From contig NC_090774.1 of NCBI RefSeq assembly GCF_001761485.1, positions 1,550,001 to 1,614,000 on the forward strand: 64,000 bases of DNA, given 5' to 3'. Shown one piece after another: positions 1 to 10,376 of this stretch. The translations under genes and the position numbers were made by a program. Under the pieces are notes generated by a model. That model had not been told where the DNA came from, did not search any database, and saw only the letters and a list, made by a program, of their open reading frames with translations. This stretch comes from Yarrowia lipolytica. Lineage: Eukaryota; Ascomycota; Dipodascomycetes; Dipodascales. The first letter of the stretch is position 1; each line of letters starts with the position of its first letter.

Positions 1-162
1 GGTTCCGGGGGCAAACGCCTTGAGCTCGTACTGGTAGCCCTTGGACTCGGGATAATTGGGTCCGCTGTTATCGGGTCGGTTGTGGTTTCCACCCCATCCG
101 CCTCTCTGGGCAGTGACAGGAGCTGTCAGGGCAAACAGGGCAAAGGCAACGTTGAGTTTCAT
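1..162 (-). CDS. Secreted protein, N-terminal part only
   Basis: The reverse strand opens with ATG at 162 and stays open for 54 codons to the window edge, so only the N-terminus is present. The first 18 or so residues (MKLNVAFALFALTAPVTA) form a clear signal peptide: a basic start, a hydrophobic core and an A-x-A-type cleavage site. The following stretch is rich in Gly, Asn and Pro. This predicts export through the secretory pathway. The visible part is too short and too low in complexity to name a family. The neighbour is a ferric-reductase-like gene on the same strand, but no functional link can be argued from that. Confidence 0.7.
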   Translation of the reverse strand, partial: MKLNVAFALFALTAPVTAQRGGWGGNHNRPDNSGPNYPESKGYQYELKAFAPGT

Positions 163-391
163 ATTGGTCAGAAGTAATTCGCTGATTATCTTTGTGTAGT
201 CTAGTATCATGTGCTCATTGATCTATATAAATACCTGGTCTATATTTTGGCGGGACTGAAGTTGCTATGGAAAAACGACTGTCTAGGCAGGTGCAAGTTT
301 GCCGTGAAATGCCCGCAGCCCCGTTACTGAGATACACCTGCAGTTGTGTTGCAGTAGATGCAATTGTGTTGGACTTGCTAAACCGAGAAAA

Positions 392-2137
392 TTACCATCC
401 AAACCGCTCGGCAAACAGCTCCACATTCTGGCCATTGCCCCGTAACTCCGCTACATTATTTCTCACTTGTCTCAATAGCATGTCTGGTCCACAGACACAC
501 ACCCAATCGCAAGACGACGATCCCTTGAGCCGCGATTGCACCATTTCGGTGATATCCGGTCTGCCCTGTGTCTTGGTCTCGTGGATCAAAACAGACGCAT
601 TCTGCACACGCGGGTGGCTGAGATCGACCCATGTGGCAAAAGTGCGGTCGGGAACAATCCAGATAAACTCGACTTCCCGTTTCTGGTGCGCCAGCTGCAG
701 CATGAGTGGGAAGGTGAAGGCCACGCCTGATCCGCCGGCAATAAGCACAATCTTGCGCTGCTGCACAAGGCAGCTGTTTTCGGTTGCTGCAATTTCCTGG
801 GGGGCAGGCGGCTGAAACAAACCAAGAGGCTTGACTCCGTAGGGACCATGGAGAATGACGGTCCAGCTGATTTTTCGGGAATCGGCTTCAGACAGCCCGT
901 TGGCAGACATTTGGGCCAGCAGCTTTTCCTTGAGCGACTTGGTGAACCCTTTTCGTACTCGGATAATGAACTCGAGGTTGTCTTCGTGATCATAATTCGA
1001 CGAAATGGTAAAGGGATGCGACTCGAAAAGCCTACATCTCAGAAAAGTGATGAACATGTGCTGCCCTGAATGCCATTTCAGCTTGGTTTGTCTGTTGAAC
1101 AGGCCAATGAAGAAGTTGAGAGTGTGAATGAGGCCGTTTGTGATGAGGATGCCGACATTCAGAGGGTTCCAAGAGGACGGGTAGTAGCTCAGTGAGCCGA
1201 GCAGCTCCCTGGGCTGGTTCTTGGGAATCTTTACAACGATGGTGTCTCCACTGTGAAGTTCCAGGTATGCTCTAGCCACTCTGTATCCATCTGCAGCCCT
1301 GGCCACTCTATCGTAGACAACGGACGCTCCAGCAGCTAGAGCAAAGGGCTTGGCGATCGGAATATGGTAGTACAAGCCCACCAGTGACGCGAGCATGCCT
1401 ACCAGATGCACGACGTAGAAAATTTCGTAATGGTTTTCTCTGAACTTTTGCCGACTAGTCAGACCAATGACGACGAAGGCCACGAAGGCCAAGATGCCCA
1501 TGATCGACCAGAACTCGGTGATCAAGTACATGGGATTGAAGTAGTAGGCGAATACGGCCGCGTGCATGACGGCCGCGTACACACAGCACATTCCAACCAC
1601 CTGGTGGAAGATGTTGAGTTGGTCATAAGACCATCCTACCAGGAAGGACAGGGGTGTCTTTTTGGCCCCCAGGATGTAGAGCATTGGGAAGTTGATTGCA
1701 ATGACGAATCCGGTTCTGAATCCAAAGACAATGAAGTGGGTGATGTTGTAAAAGAGCAGGAAGGCCGTGGCTGCCATGAAAATGAGAGTCACGAGATGCG
1801 TGGCTACATCAAGCCGGCCCTCTCCCTCCGGGTGGTATAGCAGACATTGGTCGATTTTGTGGAAGATGCGTAGTCGTCCGAACAGCGACTTCTTTTTGTT
1901 GTTGTGTTCTTTCTTCTGTAGCAGTGCCAGCAGCTTGCGGCCCTGGTATCGCATGACGTGCAGCACCAGCAGGCCTGCTAGTGTCCATGCGTAGTATGTG
2001 GCATAGTCTCGAGATTTGAAGATGGCAGCTGCTAGTTTCTCCGTCTCCTGCTCGTCCTCAAACGGGTTTTTGCCTCTCCAGATGGGGTACGAGTTTGGGT
2101 CGGAGCCAGGGTGGGTTCTTGCCAGAATGCGTGGCAT
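392..2137 (-). CDS. Ferric/cupric reductase-type transmembrane flavocytochrome (FRE family)
   Basis: This 581-residue protein would move electrons from NADPH through FAD and two hemes across a membrane, usually to reduce iron or copper chelates before uptake. Seen: several hydrophobic segments between about residues 45 and 275; two histidine pairs with the 13-residue spacing typical of bis-heme reductases (H178/H192 and H244/H258); the FAD motif HPFTIS at about 374; the NADPH motif AGGSGVAFTFP at about 467; a CGPDM motif near 552; and a C-terminus ending in FGW. It has no signal peptide or long luminal head, so it resembles the shorter FRE members more than plasma-membrane Fre1. Metal specificity and location cannot be read from sequence. 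Start chosen at the first ATG. Confidence 0.88.
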   Translation of the reverse strand: MPRILARTHPGSDPNSYPIWRGKNPFEDEQETEKLAAAIFKSRDYATYYAWTLAGLLVLHVMRYQGRKLLALLQKKEHNNKKKSLFGRLRIFHKIDQCLLYHPEGEGRLDVATHLVTLIFMAATAFLLFYNITHFIVFGFRTGFVIAINFPMLYILGAKKTPLSFLVGWSYDQLNIFHQVVGMCCVYAAVMHAAVFAYYFNPMYLITEFWSIMGILAFVAFVVIGLTSRQKFRENHYEIFYVVHLVGMLASLVGLYYHIPIAKPFALAAGASVVYDRVARAADGYRVARAYLELHSGDTIVVKIPKNQPRELLGSLSYYPSSWNPLNVGILITNGLIHTLNFFIGLFNRQTKLKWHSGQHMFITFLRCRLFESHPFTISSNYDHEDNLEFIIRVRKGFTKSLKEKLLAQMSANGLSEADSRKISWTVILHGPYGVKPLGLFQPPAPQEIAATENSCLVQQRKIVLIAGGSGVAFTFPLMLQLAHQKREVEFIWIVPDRTFATWVDLSHPRVQNASVLIHETKTQGRPDITEMVQSRLKGSSSCDWVCVCGPDMLLRQVRNNVAELRGNGQNVELFAERFGW

Positions 2138-4260
2138 GGCAGGGGAGGCGTCGAATTATGGTCGGGAGGGTGGTGGGATGAAGGATCTAGCAGGAGGGAC
2201 CTGGGTGGAGGAATCTGGGTGGAAGACACTTTCACTTTTCACACTTTTATCTTATCCATCTCATCAGACTTTTGGGCTCATCCGCATGCGAAATGGCCCA
2301 GTCTGAAACCTACAGAGGCACCGTGGCGTCCGTTGACGCTTGTTTGCAACTCAACCTCCTGTCGCGTGGTGCAGCAGGTGCGCACAGTATGGAGCAACTG
2401 GAACCATAGCTCGGGGGAGACAAGGCTTTGGAAGCAAGTATTGGCATGCGATCCGATCGATAAGATGGCGGGAAAAGACGCCGGCAACACTCTACAGACA
2501 CGGGCCGCCTCTGAGTTAGTCTCAATTGCGCCATACCCTCGCTGGCAGCCCGATATTGAACTCTGACAAGCTCACGGAAGCAAATTTCACCCGAGTTAAA
2601 AGAGTGTATAAATTTTTGACCCTGGCGCGGAACTACACGGTGGCCGGTGCAGCCAAGAAAGTGGCCGTGTTGCTTTCCGTTTTTTTATCGGATGTGGATC
2701 TAGACACGAGTCCGATTGTGTCACTTCCATCCGATTGTCCTTGTCCTTGTACGACTAATACTTGTGCTATATGTACGATACCGCTAAGAGTACAGTTGAA
2801 GTCATGCTACTACGGTATGTACTTGTAGATAACATCTGTGGAACATCTGATTAAACTACCGCCAGTACATACACTATTGAGCTTATACTCCGTCAAACAA
2901 GGCCCCAAACAAGACCCCAAACAACCGATATCAGACTCATATCTTAGGGATCACTGTCAAAGAGACAGTCAGACACATGTCCTCACATGGACAATTGTGT
3001 GAAGAAATACATGTACAAAATGGTGGAACTTGTAGCCAGATCTTTCCCAAACAGCTCCGTATATTTCCACCAAGATATTCGTACAAATACCTGGGCCGAC
3101 TGTGGCCTACTGTACGGTTACATGGTATCTCACGTATCCCACTCACTCCTTGTTTTGGATGAAATTCTTGGCATGATTTTTTGGAGATTTTGAAATTTTT
3201 TTATTTACAAAAATCAAATAAATACGGATGAAAACGGACATTCAAAACAACCATCTTCCATTTCAAACAGACTGCAACTTACCAGCTGCCACATGAACTT
3301 CAGAGACTTTGAGAGGTTGGTCTAGTATAGCTGGTCTCAACGAAGTACCGGTACCGGTACTCGTACCGATACTCATACCGTCCCCGGCAGCAGGTTCTGA
3401 CATCTCTCTACACGATATAGTCCAATCACGTGATGTGCTCTGATGTAGTTAGTGGGGTTAGTCACGTGCTTGTACTATTGCGTCTGTCTGTGTTTTCCAC
3501 GTCACTGGATGGTCTTGTTGCCGTCCTCATGTTCGATTCTCCATCCCAGTCTGCTGTCCCACCAAGTCAAGAAGGTTATGTAATCTCCTCTCTCAAGACC
3601 GTCTTCGGAGTGTCTCATAAGTCGGCAACATCTCGGTACTGTACCTAGCAAATAATAGCTCTCTATATATACCGCTCAAAATCAGTTCAACAACGACAAA
3701 TCCGTTAAAATATCATCACCGATATATTAACGCACCCCACAAACAACCCCATGTCTCTCCATTGACACAATCACTCACATTCAACCTGATTAGTGGACCA
3801 TGAAGTGCTGATTAGTGAACTGCTCTCCATGTGAGACACACGATTAGAGTGGATCAACGTGACATTTTTCAGAACCAAAAAAGGCTCCTAAAAATGACGG
3901 ACTAACGCACTACTACAAGTAGTAAGTGTCGCCACTTCTCCGCTCCCCGATTAAACACGGCTATAGATGCAACATTGGAATTCGTTGTGGCTGTGGGCGC
4001 ATAATCATGGCAATAGACGGCATGTGGATCCTTGCATGATAAGACGGACCACCGAGATTGCACGTAAAATTAAACTAAGCTACGAGCTTCCTTAAACACA
4101 GTCTCTCACAACTATAGTTTCAGTAATTGTCCGGTACATGTACGATAGTTAACGATATCAATTAAATACATTTTATCCCAGGTGTCCGAGGGAGCTCCGA
4201 GAGACCAAGTCTGGCCAGTTTCAACCCTCCATGGCTCGCCAATCAATACACACAAACTCC
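2138..4260. other. Gene-free stretch between reductase and IVD genes
   Basis: No convincing coding region was seen in 2.1 kb; the short open frames have no recognisable content. It holds the promoter of the reductase gene at its left end and the 3' flank of the dehydrogenase gene at its right end. Visible items are two CACGTG sites near 3427 and 3464, a short run of GGTACC-like inverted bases near 3345-3370, and a TATA-like CTCTATATATA near 3661. Confidence 0.5.
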
Positions 4261-5514
4261 TTATGCGAAATCCTTGTTGAAGGCTCGGCCAATAAGCATT
4301 CGTCGGACCTCAGAAGTTCCAGCTCCAATCTCGTAGAGCTTGGCGTCTCGAAGCAGACGCTGGGGAACGGTCTCCATCATGTAGCCCATGCCACCCATGC
4401 ACTGAATGGCGTCAAGAGCAACCTGGGTGGCCTGCTCGGCAGCAAGCAGAATGACAGAGGCACATTCCTTGGAAGTGTGCTGGCCGAGATCAGCCGCCTT
4501 GGCAGTCTGGTACTGGAAGGCTCGAGTGGACGCAAAGGCAGTGTACATGTCGGCGAGCTTGCCCTGCAGCAGCTGGTTGTGGGCGATGGGCTTACCGAAC
4601 TGGGTTCGGGTGTGGACGTAAGGAAGAGCCTCGTCCAGAGCTCTGTGCATCAAACCAATGGGGCCAGCAGCAAGCACCAGTCGCTCGAGATCCAGGCCGG
4701 ACATGAGCACGTAGACACCGCCGTTGATCTTACCAAGAACGTTGCCCTCGGGCACAAACACGTCCTCGAAGATGAGCTCTCCGGTGTTGGAGCCTCGCAT
4801 ACCGAGCTTGTCGAGCTTTCGGGCGCAGGAAAAGCCGTCCATGCCCTTCTCCACAATGAAGGCGGTGATTCCTCGGGCACCGGCAGCGGGATCAGTCTTA
4901 GCGTAGACGACCATGTAGTCGGCGTCGGGACCGTTGGTGATCCACATCTTGGTACCATTGAGAACATAACCTCCGTCGACCTTCTTGGCGGTGGTCTTCA
5001 TGGAGACAACGTCGGATCCAGCGCCGGCCTCGGACATGGCCAGAGCTCCAATCTTCTTTCCGGCAATCAGATCGGGCAGGTACTTCTCTCCCTGCTCGGG
5101 GGTGGTGTGCAGAGACAGCTGGTTGATGCACAGCTGGGAATGCGCCGAGTAGGAGAGAGCGATAGAACCAGAGGCTCGAGACAGCTCCTCCATAACGACA
5201 GAGTGGGCGAGGTAGCCGAGGTTGAGACCGCCGTACTTCTCAGGAGCAGTCATTCCGAGGAAACCAGCCTCTCCAAACTTCTCCCATAGATGGTTGGGGA
5301 AGGCGTTGTCCACGTCGGTCTTCTCCTGGAGCTCGGGAGTGATCTCCGCGGCGCAGAAGTCAATGGCAGCCTGTCGCAGCTCCTCGATCTCCTCGATTCC
5401 AGATCCAGAGCCGTTGGTGTCTGTGGAGTAGAGTCGGGCGGCAGCCATGGATTGTCGGGCCATGGAGGCCACTCGAACCGACTTTTGCATGTGTGAGAGG
5501 GTGGATCGAAGCAT
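4261..5514 (-). CDS. Isovaleryl-CoA dehydrogenase, mitochondrial
   Basis: This enzyme oxidises isovaleryl-CoA to 3-methylcrotonyl-CoA in leucine breakdown, passing electrons through its FAD to electron-transfer flavoprotein in the mitochondrial matrix. The 417-residue length fits the family. The first 35 or so residues are rich in Arg, Ser and Ala with few acids, as expected for a matrix-targeting peptide. Seen: the acyl-CoA dehydrogenase signature around [11 protein letters not shown], the C-terminal helix motif TRTQFGKPI, and [12 protein letters not shown], whose glutamate (about residue 277) matches the unusual position of the catalytic base in isovaleryl-CoA dehydrogenases. That supports this assignment over a general short-chain enzyme. 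It is divergent from the methylcrotonyl-CoA carboxylase beta gene, which acts at the next step. Confidence 0.92.
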   Translation of the reverse strand: MLRSTLSHMQKSVRVASMARQSMAAARLYSTDTNGSGSGIEEIEELRQAAIDFCAAEITPELQEKTDVDNAFPNHLWEKFGEAGFLGMTAPEKYGGLNLGYLAHSVVMEELSRASGSIALSYSAHSQLCINQLSLHTTPEQGEKYLPDLIAGKKIGALAMSEAGAGSDVVSMKTTAKKVDGGYVLNGTKMWITNGPDADYMVVYAKTDPAAGARGITAFIVEKGMDGFSCARKLDKLGMRGSNTGELIFEDVFVPEGNVLGKINGGVYVLMSGLDLERLVLAAGPIGLMHRALDEALPYVHTRTQFGKPIAHNQLLQGKLADMYTAFASTRAFQYQTAKAADLGQHTSKECASVILLAAEQATQVALDAIQCMGGMGYMMETVPQRLLRDAKLYEIGAGTSEVRRMLIGRAFNKDFA

Positions 5515-5940
5515 TGTGTCTTTGTGTTTGGTGTTGTGTTAGTGCTGCTTCCAGAGGGTCAAAGCACGTATATAAATATCCCCTGGAAGAGTCTCAATTC
5601 TAAAAGCTGGGGAAGTTTTGAGTTTTGAAATCTGCATTTCGATATCCGGGGTTTTTTCGGCGTGGTTTAGGAAGGCTAGCGGTGGCCTATTTGCAAAAAT
5701 AAAACTTGTGATACCGCGTTTTGAACCATTTTAAATCGATCCACGTTGTTAATTTGGCTCCCCCAAAGCCCAATCCCTACTTATACTGCTGCTACCCCAC
5801 CCCGAATTTATGCCGAACTTAACTTACGGTTTCTGTGGGGTTCCCAATAACCGTTTAGTATAGTGTTTATAAATATAAACGCGGAGGACCCAGTGTAACA
5901 CCTCACGACTCTTCTGAACTTCACCTCTTCCCACACAACA
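5515..5940. promoter_or_regulatory. Shared divergent promoter of the leucine-breakdown pair
   Basis: These 426 bases separate the start codons of two genes for consecutive steps of leucine catabolism. TATA-like sequences lie on both sides: GTATATAAATA near 5570, pointing left, and GTTTATAAATATAAA near 5864-5880, pointing right about 60-75 bases before the carboxylase ATG. Co-regulation is an inference from the shared promoter; I did not recognise a named regulator site. Confidence 0.6.
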
Positions 5941-7644
5941 ATGCTTCGAATCAACCTCAGAGCACTGTCGCATGTCCGACAGCCTCTAGCCAGGCCCCTG
6001 GGTCTCTCCCGGTCTCTGCACCAGCATGTCTCTCCCAAACAGACGGACTTCAACGTGATCCAGTCTAAGATTGATCCTCTGAGTGCAGACTTTGCCGAGA
6101 AAAAGAAGGGTTTCGAGGTGCTTGCCAACAAGCTGGCCAGTATCCATGAGCAGGTGACTGATCCCGCCTTCATTCCTGAGAAGATCAAGACCAAGCATCT
6201 GGCCAAGAACAAGATTCTCCCCAGAGACAGAATCACTGCCCTCATTGACCCAGGCACCTCCTTTGTGGAGCTGTCGCTGCTGGCTGGTCATGAGATGTAC
6301 GGAAAGGACAAGGTCCCGGCCGGTGGCATTATCACCGGTCTGGGCCAGGTCAATGGAGTCACATGCATGATTGTCGCTAACGACTCCACCGTCAAGGGAG
6401 GAACCTACTTCCCCATCACCGTGCGAAAGCACCTGCGAGCCCAGGAGATCGCCATGCAGAACAAACTTCCTTGTCTGTACCTGGTCGACTCTGGAGGAGC
6501 TAACCTGCCCCACCAGGCTGACGTGTTCCCCTCTCATAACCATTTCGGCCGAATCTTCTTCCAGCAGTCTCGAATGTCTTCTGCCAAGGTCCCCCAGCTG
6601 TCTCTGGTTCTGGGCCCCTGCACTGCCGGAGGAGCCTACGTTCCTGCCATGTCTGATGAGTCCATCATCGTCAAGGGCGGAGGCCACATTTTCCTGGCTG
6701 GTCCTCCCCTTGTCAAGGCCGCTACTGGAGAGATTGTGTCTGCCGAGGACCTTGGAGGAGGAGAGATGCACTCTTCCGTGTCTGGTGTGACCGATTACCT
6801 CGTTGAGTCTGAGCAGGAGGGTATCGAGCGACTTCGAGAGTGCGTCAAGAACCTCAACTACCCCCAGAACAACGGCCACGTGACTTACAACCAGACCCCT
6901 GCCCCCATTGAAGAGCCTCTCTACGACCCCAAGGAGCTTGGTGGTATTGTTGGAGACAACCTGCGAATTTCTTACGACGTCCGAGAGGTGATTGCTCGAA
7001 TTGTGGACGGCTCCCGATTCTCCGAGTTCAAGGCCAAGTACGGCGAGTCTCTGGTGTGTGGTTTTGCCACCATCCACAACCACAAGGTTGGTATTCTCGC
7101 CAACAACGGGCCCCTGTACTCCGAGTCTTCTCTCAAGGGTGCCCACTTCATTCAGCTGTGCAAGCAGCGAGACATTCCTCTGGTTTTCCTGCAGAACATT
7201 TCCGGTTTCATGGTTGGTTCTGAGGCTGAGCGAGGCGGAATTGCCAAGAACGGAGCCAAACTTGTCAACGCTGTGGTTGGCTCTGGTGTCGAGCGATTCA
7301 CTGTTGTCATTGGAGGCTCTTACGGTGCCGGAAACTACGGAATGTGTGGTCGAGCCTACGACCCCCGATTCCTCTTCACATGGCCCAACTCTCGAACTGC
7401 CGTTATGGGCGCCGAGCAGCTGGCCCAGGTCATGGAGTCTGTTCGATCCGAGAAGGGTCACGCCGACGCTCTGCGAGAGCGAGTGGAACACGAGTCCATG
7501 GCTGAGTTTGGCTCTGCTCGACTCTGGGACGACGGAGTCATCAAGCCCGAGGACACCCGAAAGTACCTGGCTCTGGCTCTGGAGGCTTCTCGAGGCGGTG
7601 TTCGACAGAAGGAGGACACCGACTTTGGTATCTGGCGAATGTAA
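5941..7644 (+). CDS. Methylcrotonyl-CoA carboxylase beta subunit, mitochondrial
   Basis: The beta subunit carries the carboxyltransferase half of the biotin enzyme that turns 3-methylcrotonyl-CoA into 3-methylglutaconyl-CoA in leucine breakdown. The 567 residues match the usual length. The first 30 residues are basic and hydroxylated with no acids until later, fitting a mitochondrial presequence. Seen in the N-terminal carboxyltransferase domain: GGTYFPITVRKHLRAQEIA and GGAYVPAMSDESIIV; in the C-terminal domain: GSYGAGNYGMCGRAYDPRF and TAVMGAEQLAQVM. These favour methylcrotonyl- over propionyl- or acetyl-CoA carboxylase. The biotin-bearing alpha subunit is not in this window. Divergent from isovaleryl-CoA dehydrogenase. 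Budding yeast lacks this pathway, so its presence fits an oleaginous, aerobic yeast. Confidence 0.93.
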   Translation: MLRINLRALSHVRQPLARPLGLSRSLHQHVSPKQTDFNVIQSKIDPLSADFAEKKKGFEVLANKLASIHEQVTDPAFIPEKIKTKHLAKNKILPRDRITALIDPGTSFVELSLLAGHEMYGKDKVPAGGIITGLGQVNGVTCMIVANDSTVKGGTYFPITVRKHLRAQEIAMQNKLPCLYLVDSGGANLPHQADVFPSHNHFGRIFFQQSRMSSAKVPQLSLVLGPCTAGGAYVPAMSDESIIVKGGGHIFLAGPPLVKAATGEIVSAEDLGGGEMHSSVSGVTDYLVESEQEGIERLRECVKNLNYPQNNGHVTYNQTPAPIEEPLYDPKELGGIVGDNLRISYDVREVIARIVDGSRFSEFKAKYGESLVCGFATIHNHKVGILANNGPLYSESSLKGAHFIQLCKQRDIPLVFLQNISGFMVGSEAERGGIAKNGAKLVNAVVGSGVERFTVVIGGSYGAGNYGMCGRAYDPRFLFTWPNSRTAVMGAEQLAQVMESVRSEKGHADALRERVEHESMAEFGSARLWDDGVIKPEDTRKYLALALEASRGGVRQKEDTDFGIWRM

Positions 7645-8296
7645 GGGGATTTGGGCGCAGGCATGTATTTAGGACTAGAATAAAATGATTATAAGGAACG
7701 AACCGAACGAACTTGGCGGAGGTAAGTGAGTGGACCTATTGTGCGATCTCAAGCACGAGTGCATACTACTTGTACAAGTACAAGTATGTGCTGTATGTAA
7801 AGTAGTACCAGAAATCAGGTTTATGGTGGAAGAGAAGTAAATGGAGAGTAGCTCTGACAATCAGGGCTTCACGAACTTGCTATAGAACCGCGATTCCATT
7901 TTTTTATCATATACAAGGCACGATTAGTAACTTTTCAATACTTACTATCGTACAGTTCGTTTTCTCAGCAGCGCATGATCTTCATCCTTAAAGACTCTCT
8001 GGGCAGTGCCGTATGAAGTGTGTTAAGGTGAGATGGAGGACACTGTCAATGGCATTTGAACCGCAATAGATAACTTCAGACTCCGTTATTTAATTTCACG
8101 TTTGCCTCACGAATCCCATTTTCTATTTTACATGTGATTTTTGCCACCTTCCAACAGAGTACTTTCACAGTTCAAGTTAGCACATGGGTGGTTATATTTT
8201 ATATTTCACACTCCGCCACCTGCATGCGACATACATAAAGTTGGTTATCGCCACCTACAATCACGCTATAAGAGTAAGCACTTCAGCAACCCAACC
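7645..8296. other. Intergenic region upstream of the F-box/RCC1 gene
   Basis: No gene seen. It holds the 3' flank of the carboxylase gene and the promoter of the next gene. Overlapping TACTTGTAC-type repeats occur at 7767-7786. Confidence 0.5.
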
Positions 8297-10042
8297 ATGA
8301 GTGAGTCAAACAGCTCTCACGACAAGGATCTGCTCAATCGAGACATTCTCATCCATCACGTCTTTCCTCTGCTCTCCCCGGAGGACATCAAGAACGTTTC
8401 TCTCACCAACAAACAACTACACGAGGCAGCAAACTCACCCTCCGTTTGGCACGATCTGTATCTCAAAACGTTTGGAGAAAACCCATTGACCACCCACAAG
8501 TGGCCCGAAATGTACCAGGTGCGATCCCGAAGCGGGCTTTTCACTTGGGGCCAAAACGGCCGAGGAAAGCTCGGTCTCAACGAAGCCCATGTGCCCAGTG
8601 ACCACAAGACACTTCGAGGCATCTGCAGACCGACTCAGGTGAGCGGTCTGGGCTCCCTCGTGGTTTCGGACATCTCGGCGGGAGGTTGGGGCTTTTTGCT
8701 ACTTGATATCGAGGGCCATGTCTACGGCATTGGAAGTATTTCCGACCGAGGAAGAGCTCCTTATGTTCCTGGACGAGTCACCAACAATCCCAATACCTAC
8801 CCCTTCAGAAACCCTCGAGGAGCTGGTCTATTCGGAGGAAGAGGGCCGTTCCCTTTTCGAGTTGGAGGTCTGATTCGTCCCGACATTCCTCCTGTCACCA
8901 ACAATGATGCTCAACCCACTCCCCCTCCTCAGCCTGGTTCTGGACCTGCTCCTCCTGCAACCACAGGAATGTACGGAGGAGATAACAGCGACCCTCAAAC
9001 AGACGCTCCTCCTCTCGGGCATGGAATTGGACCCGCTGTGCCACCCAGAACCACTGCTGAGTCAGATGCCATCATGACTGCTTCGAGAGACGCTGCTCAG
9101 AATGACAAAAAAACCAACGAGGGCCCTTCCGAGGAAGATGTCCGAAAGCACTGGCTACTCAAGTTCCCCGACGACAAGCACCCCAAGGTGGTGGCTATCT
9201 CTGCTGGTCGATCTCGAGCTCTGGCTCTGGACGAAGAAAATAACATCTGGCAGTGGGACAAGACGTTCTACGACCAGGCTGCCCGCCTTGAGTTCTCGTT
9301 CGGAGACAAGCGCATTCTCAAGATCACCGGAGGCTGGGAAAAGGCCGCTGCTGTTGTTGAGGATGTCGGTCTGGTTGTGTGGGACGGAATCAGTCTGACC
9401 AACGTGGCTGCTGTTCGACCCGTGGAACATGAGACTGTTCCCAACACCAAACTCACCGGTGATGGGGAGATTGTCGATGTTGCTGTTGGTCGAGACGCCA
9501 TTGTTTACCTTGACAGAAAGGGAGATGCGTACACTATCGACATCCACAAGCTTGCCAGTGGACCTGTTCGTCTGGATGGGTTCATGAACAAGCTCAAGCT
9601 GTCCGACTGGAAGGTCGATGCCAAGTTCACCAAGCTTACCGGTAACTTGACCCATTTCATTTTCATTTCTGACCGAGACGATGTGTACTTGACTCCTCCC
9701 GATACTACTCTCACAGCTGGTACAGAGCCTTCCATCATCCCTGAGCTCCAGAAGAAGGGATGTATTTCTGTGGCTGCTGGAGATCGCCACTTTCTGGCAC
9801 TCATGAAGGGAGGCAAGATTCTGTCTTGGGGATGTGAGTCTCAGGGCTGTGGAGATCTTGGTCTCGGACAGGCTCAGGAGTTGATCAAGAACGATGGAGC
9901 CTCTGAGCGAGGCATGGATCTTGTGCTTTCCAAGCCTACCCAGATCCGTATGGAGGGCCATGCTCTTGCCATTGCTGCAGGAGGCTGGCAGAGTGCTGCC
10001 ATCATCACCACCGATGACATTGAGCACGATGAGAAGCAGTAG
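8297..10042 (+). CDS. SAF1: F-box protein with RCC1-like repeats (SAF1-like)
   Basis: This is probably the substrate-recognition part of an SCF ubiquitin ligase. An F-box occupies about residues 10-55 (NRDILIHHVFPLLSPEDIKN, then LTNKQLHEAANSPSVW). RCC1-type propeller repeats follow, marked by GLFTWGQNGRGKLGLN near residue 78 and ILSWGCESQGCGDLGLGQ near 508. A Pro/Gly-rich insert lies at about 150-260. This order matches Saccharomyces Saf1, which targets unprocessed adenine deaminase to the proteasome; a shared substrate here is inference. An in-frame ATG at 8141 would add 52 residues of unlikely composition; the ATG at 8297, just before the F-box, is the better start and gives 581 residues. 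Confidence 0.82.
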   Translation: MSESNSSHDKDLLNRDILIHHVFPLLSPEDIKNVSLTNKQLHEAANSPSVWHDLYLKTFGENPLTTHKWPEMYQVRSRSGLFTWGQNGRGKLGLNEAHVPSDHKTLRGICRPTQVSGLGSLVVSDISAGGWGFLLLDIEGHVYGIGSISDRGRAPYVPGRVTNNPNTYPFRNPRGAGLFGGRGPFPFRVGGLIRPDIPPVTNNDAQPTPPPQPGSGPAPPATTGMYGGDNSDPQTDAPPLGHGIGPAVPPRTTAESDAIMTASRDAAQNDKKTNEGPSEEDVRKHWLLKFPDDKHPKVVAISAGRSRALALDEENNIWQWDKTFYDQAARLEFSFGDKRILKITGGWEKAAAVVEDVGLVVWDGISLTNVAAVRPVEHETVPNTKLTGDGEIVDVAVGRDAIVYLDRKGDAYTIDIHKLASGPVRLDGFMNKLKLSDWKVDAKFTKLTGNLTHFIFISDRDDVYLTPPDTTLTAGTEPSIIPELQKKGCISVAAGDRHFLALMKGGKILSWGCESQGCGDLGLGQAQELIKNDGASERGMDLVLSKPTQIRMEGHALAIAAGGWQSAAIITTDDIEHDEKQ

Positions 10043-10376
10043 CCGTGGCAACAGCAGTATATAGTTGTGTATTTAATAAATCTTTTTACATTCACTATCT
10101 GTGCTACAAGTAAGGTAATTACTGTAGTAGTAGTGGGTCTTACAATATCAACCCTTCAGGTGCTTAGTCATCAGATAACATCTCAGACATCAATCATCGA
10201 TCCTTGCTCAGGAAACCTCCGCCTTCTCGTTCTACGTGTCCCTGTCGTGTTTCTTCTCGGTCTGAATCCCCCAATATTGTTTCTGTGTCGTTCTGATGTC
10301 GGTTTGATGTTGCAATTTCTCCCTCGTCGCTACGGTTGCGGTATCTAGTCAAATATCATGTGCAAATGTATTAAGT
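10043..10376. other. Convergent 3' region
   Basis: It lies between the stop codons of two converging genes. No coding region is seen; it should hold the two transcription ends. Confidence 0.5.

Noticed and set aside
8141-8296. N-terminal extension of the F-box/RCC1 protein
   Set aside because: The 52 added residues show no targeting or domain feature, and the F-box sits just after the ATG at 8297, as in relatives.
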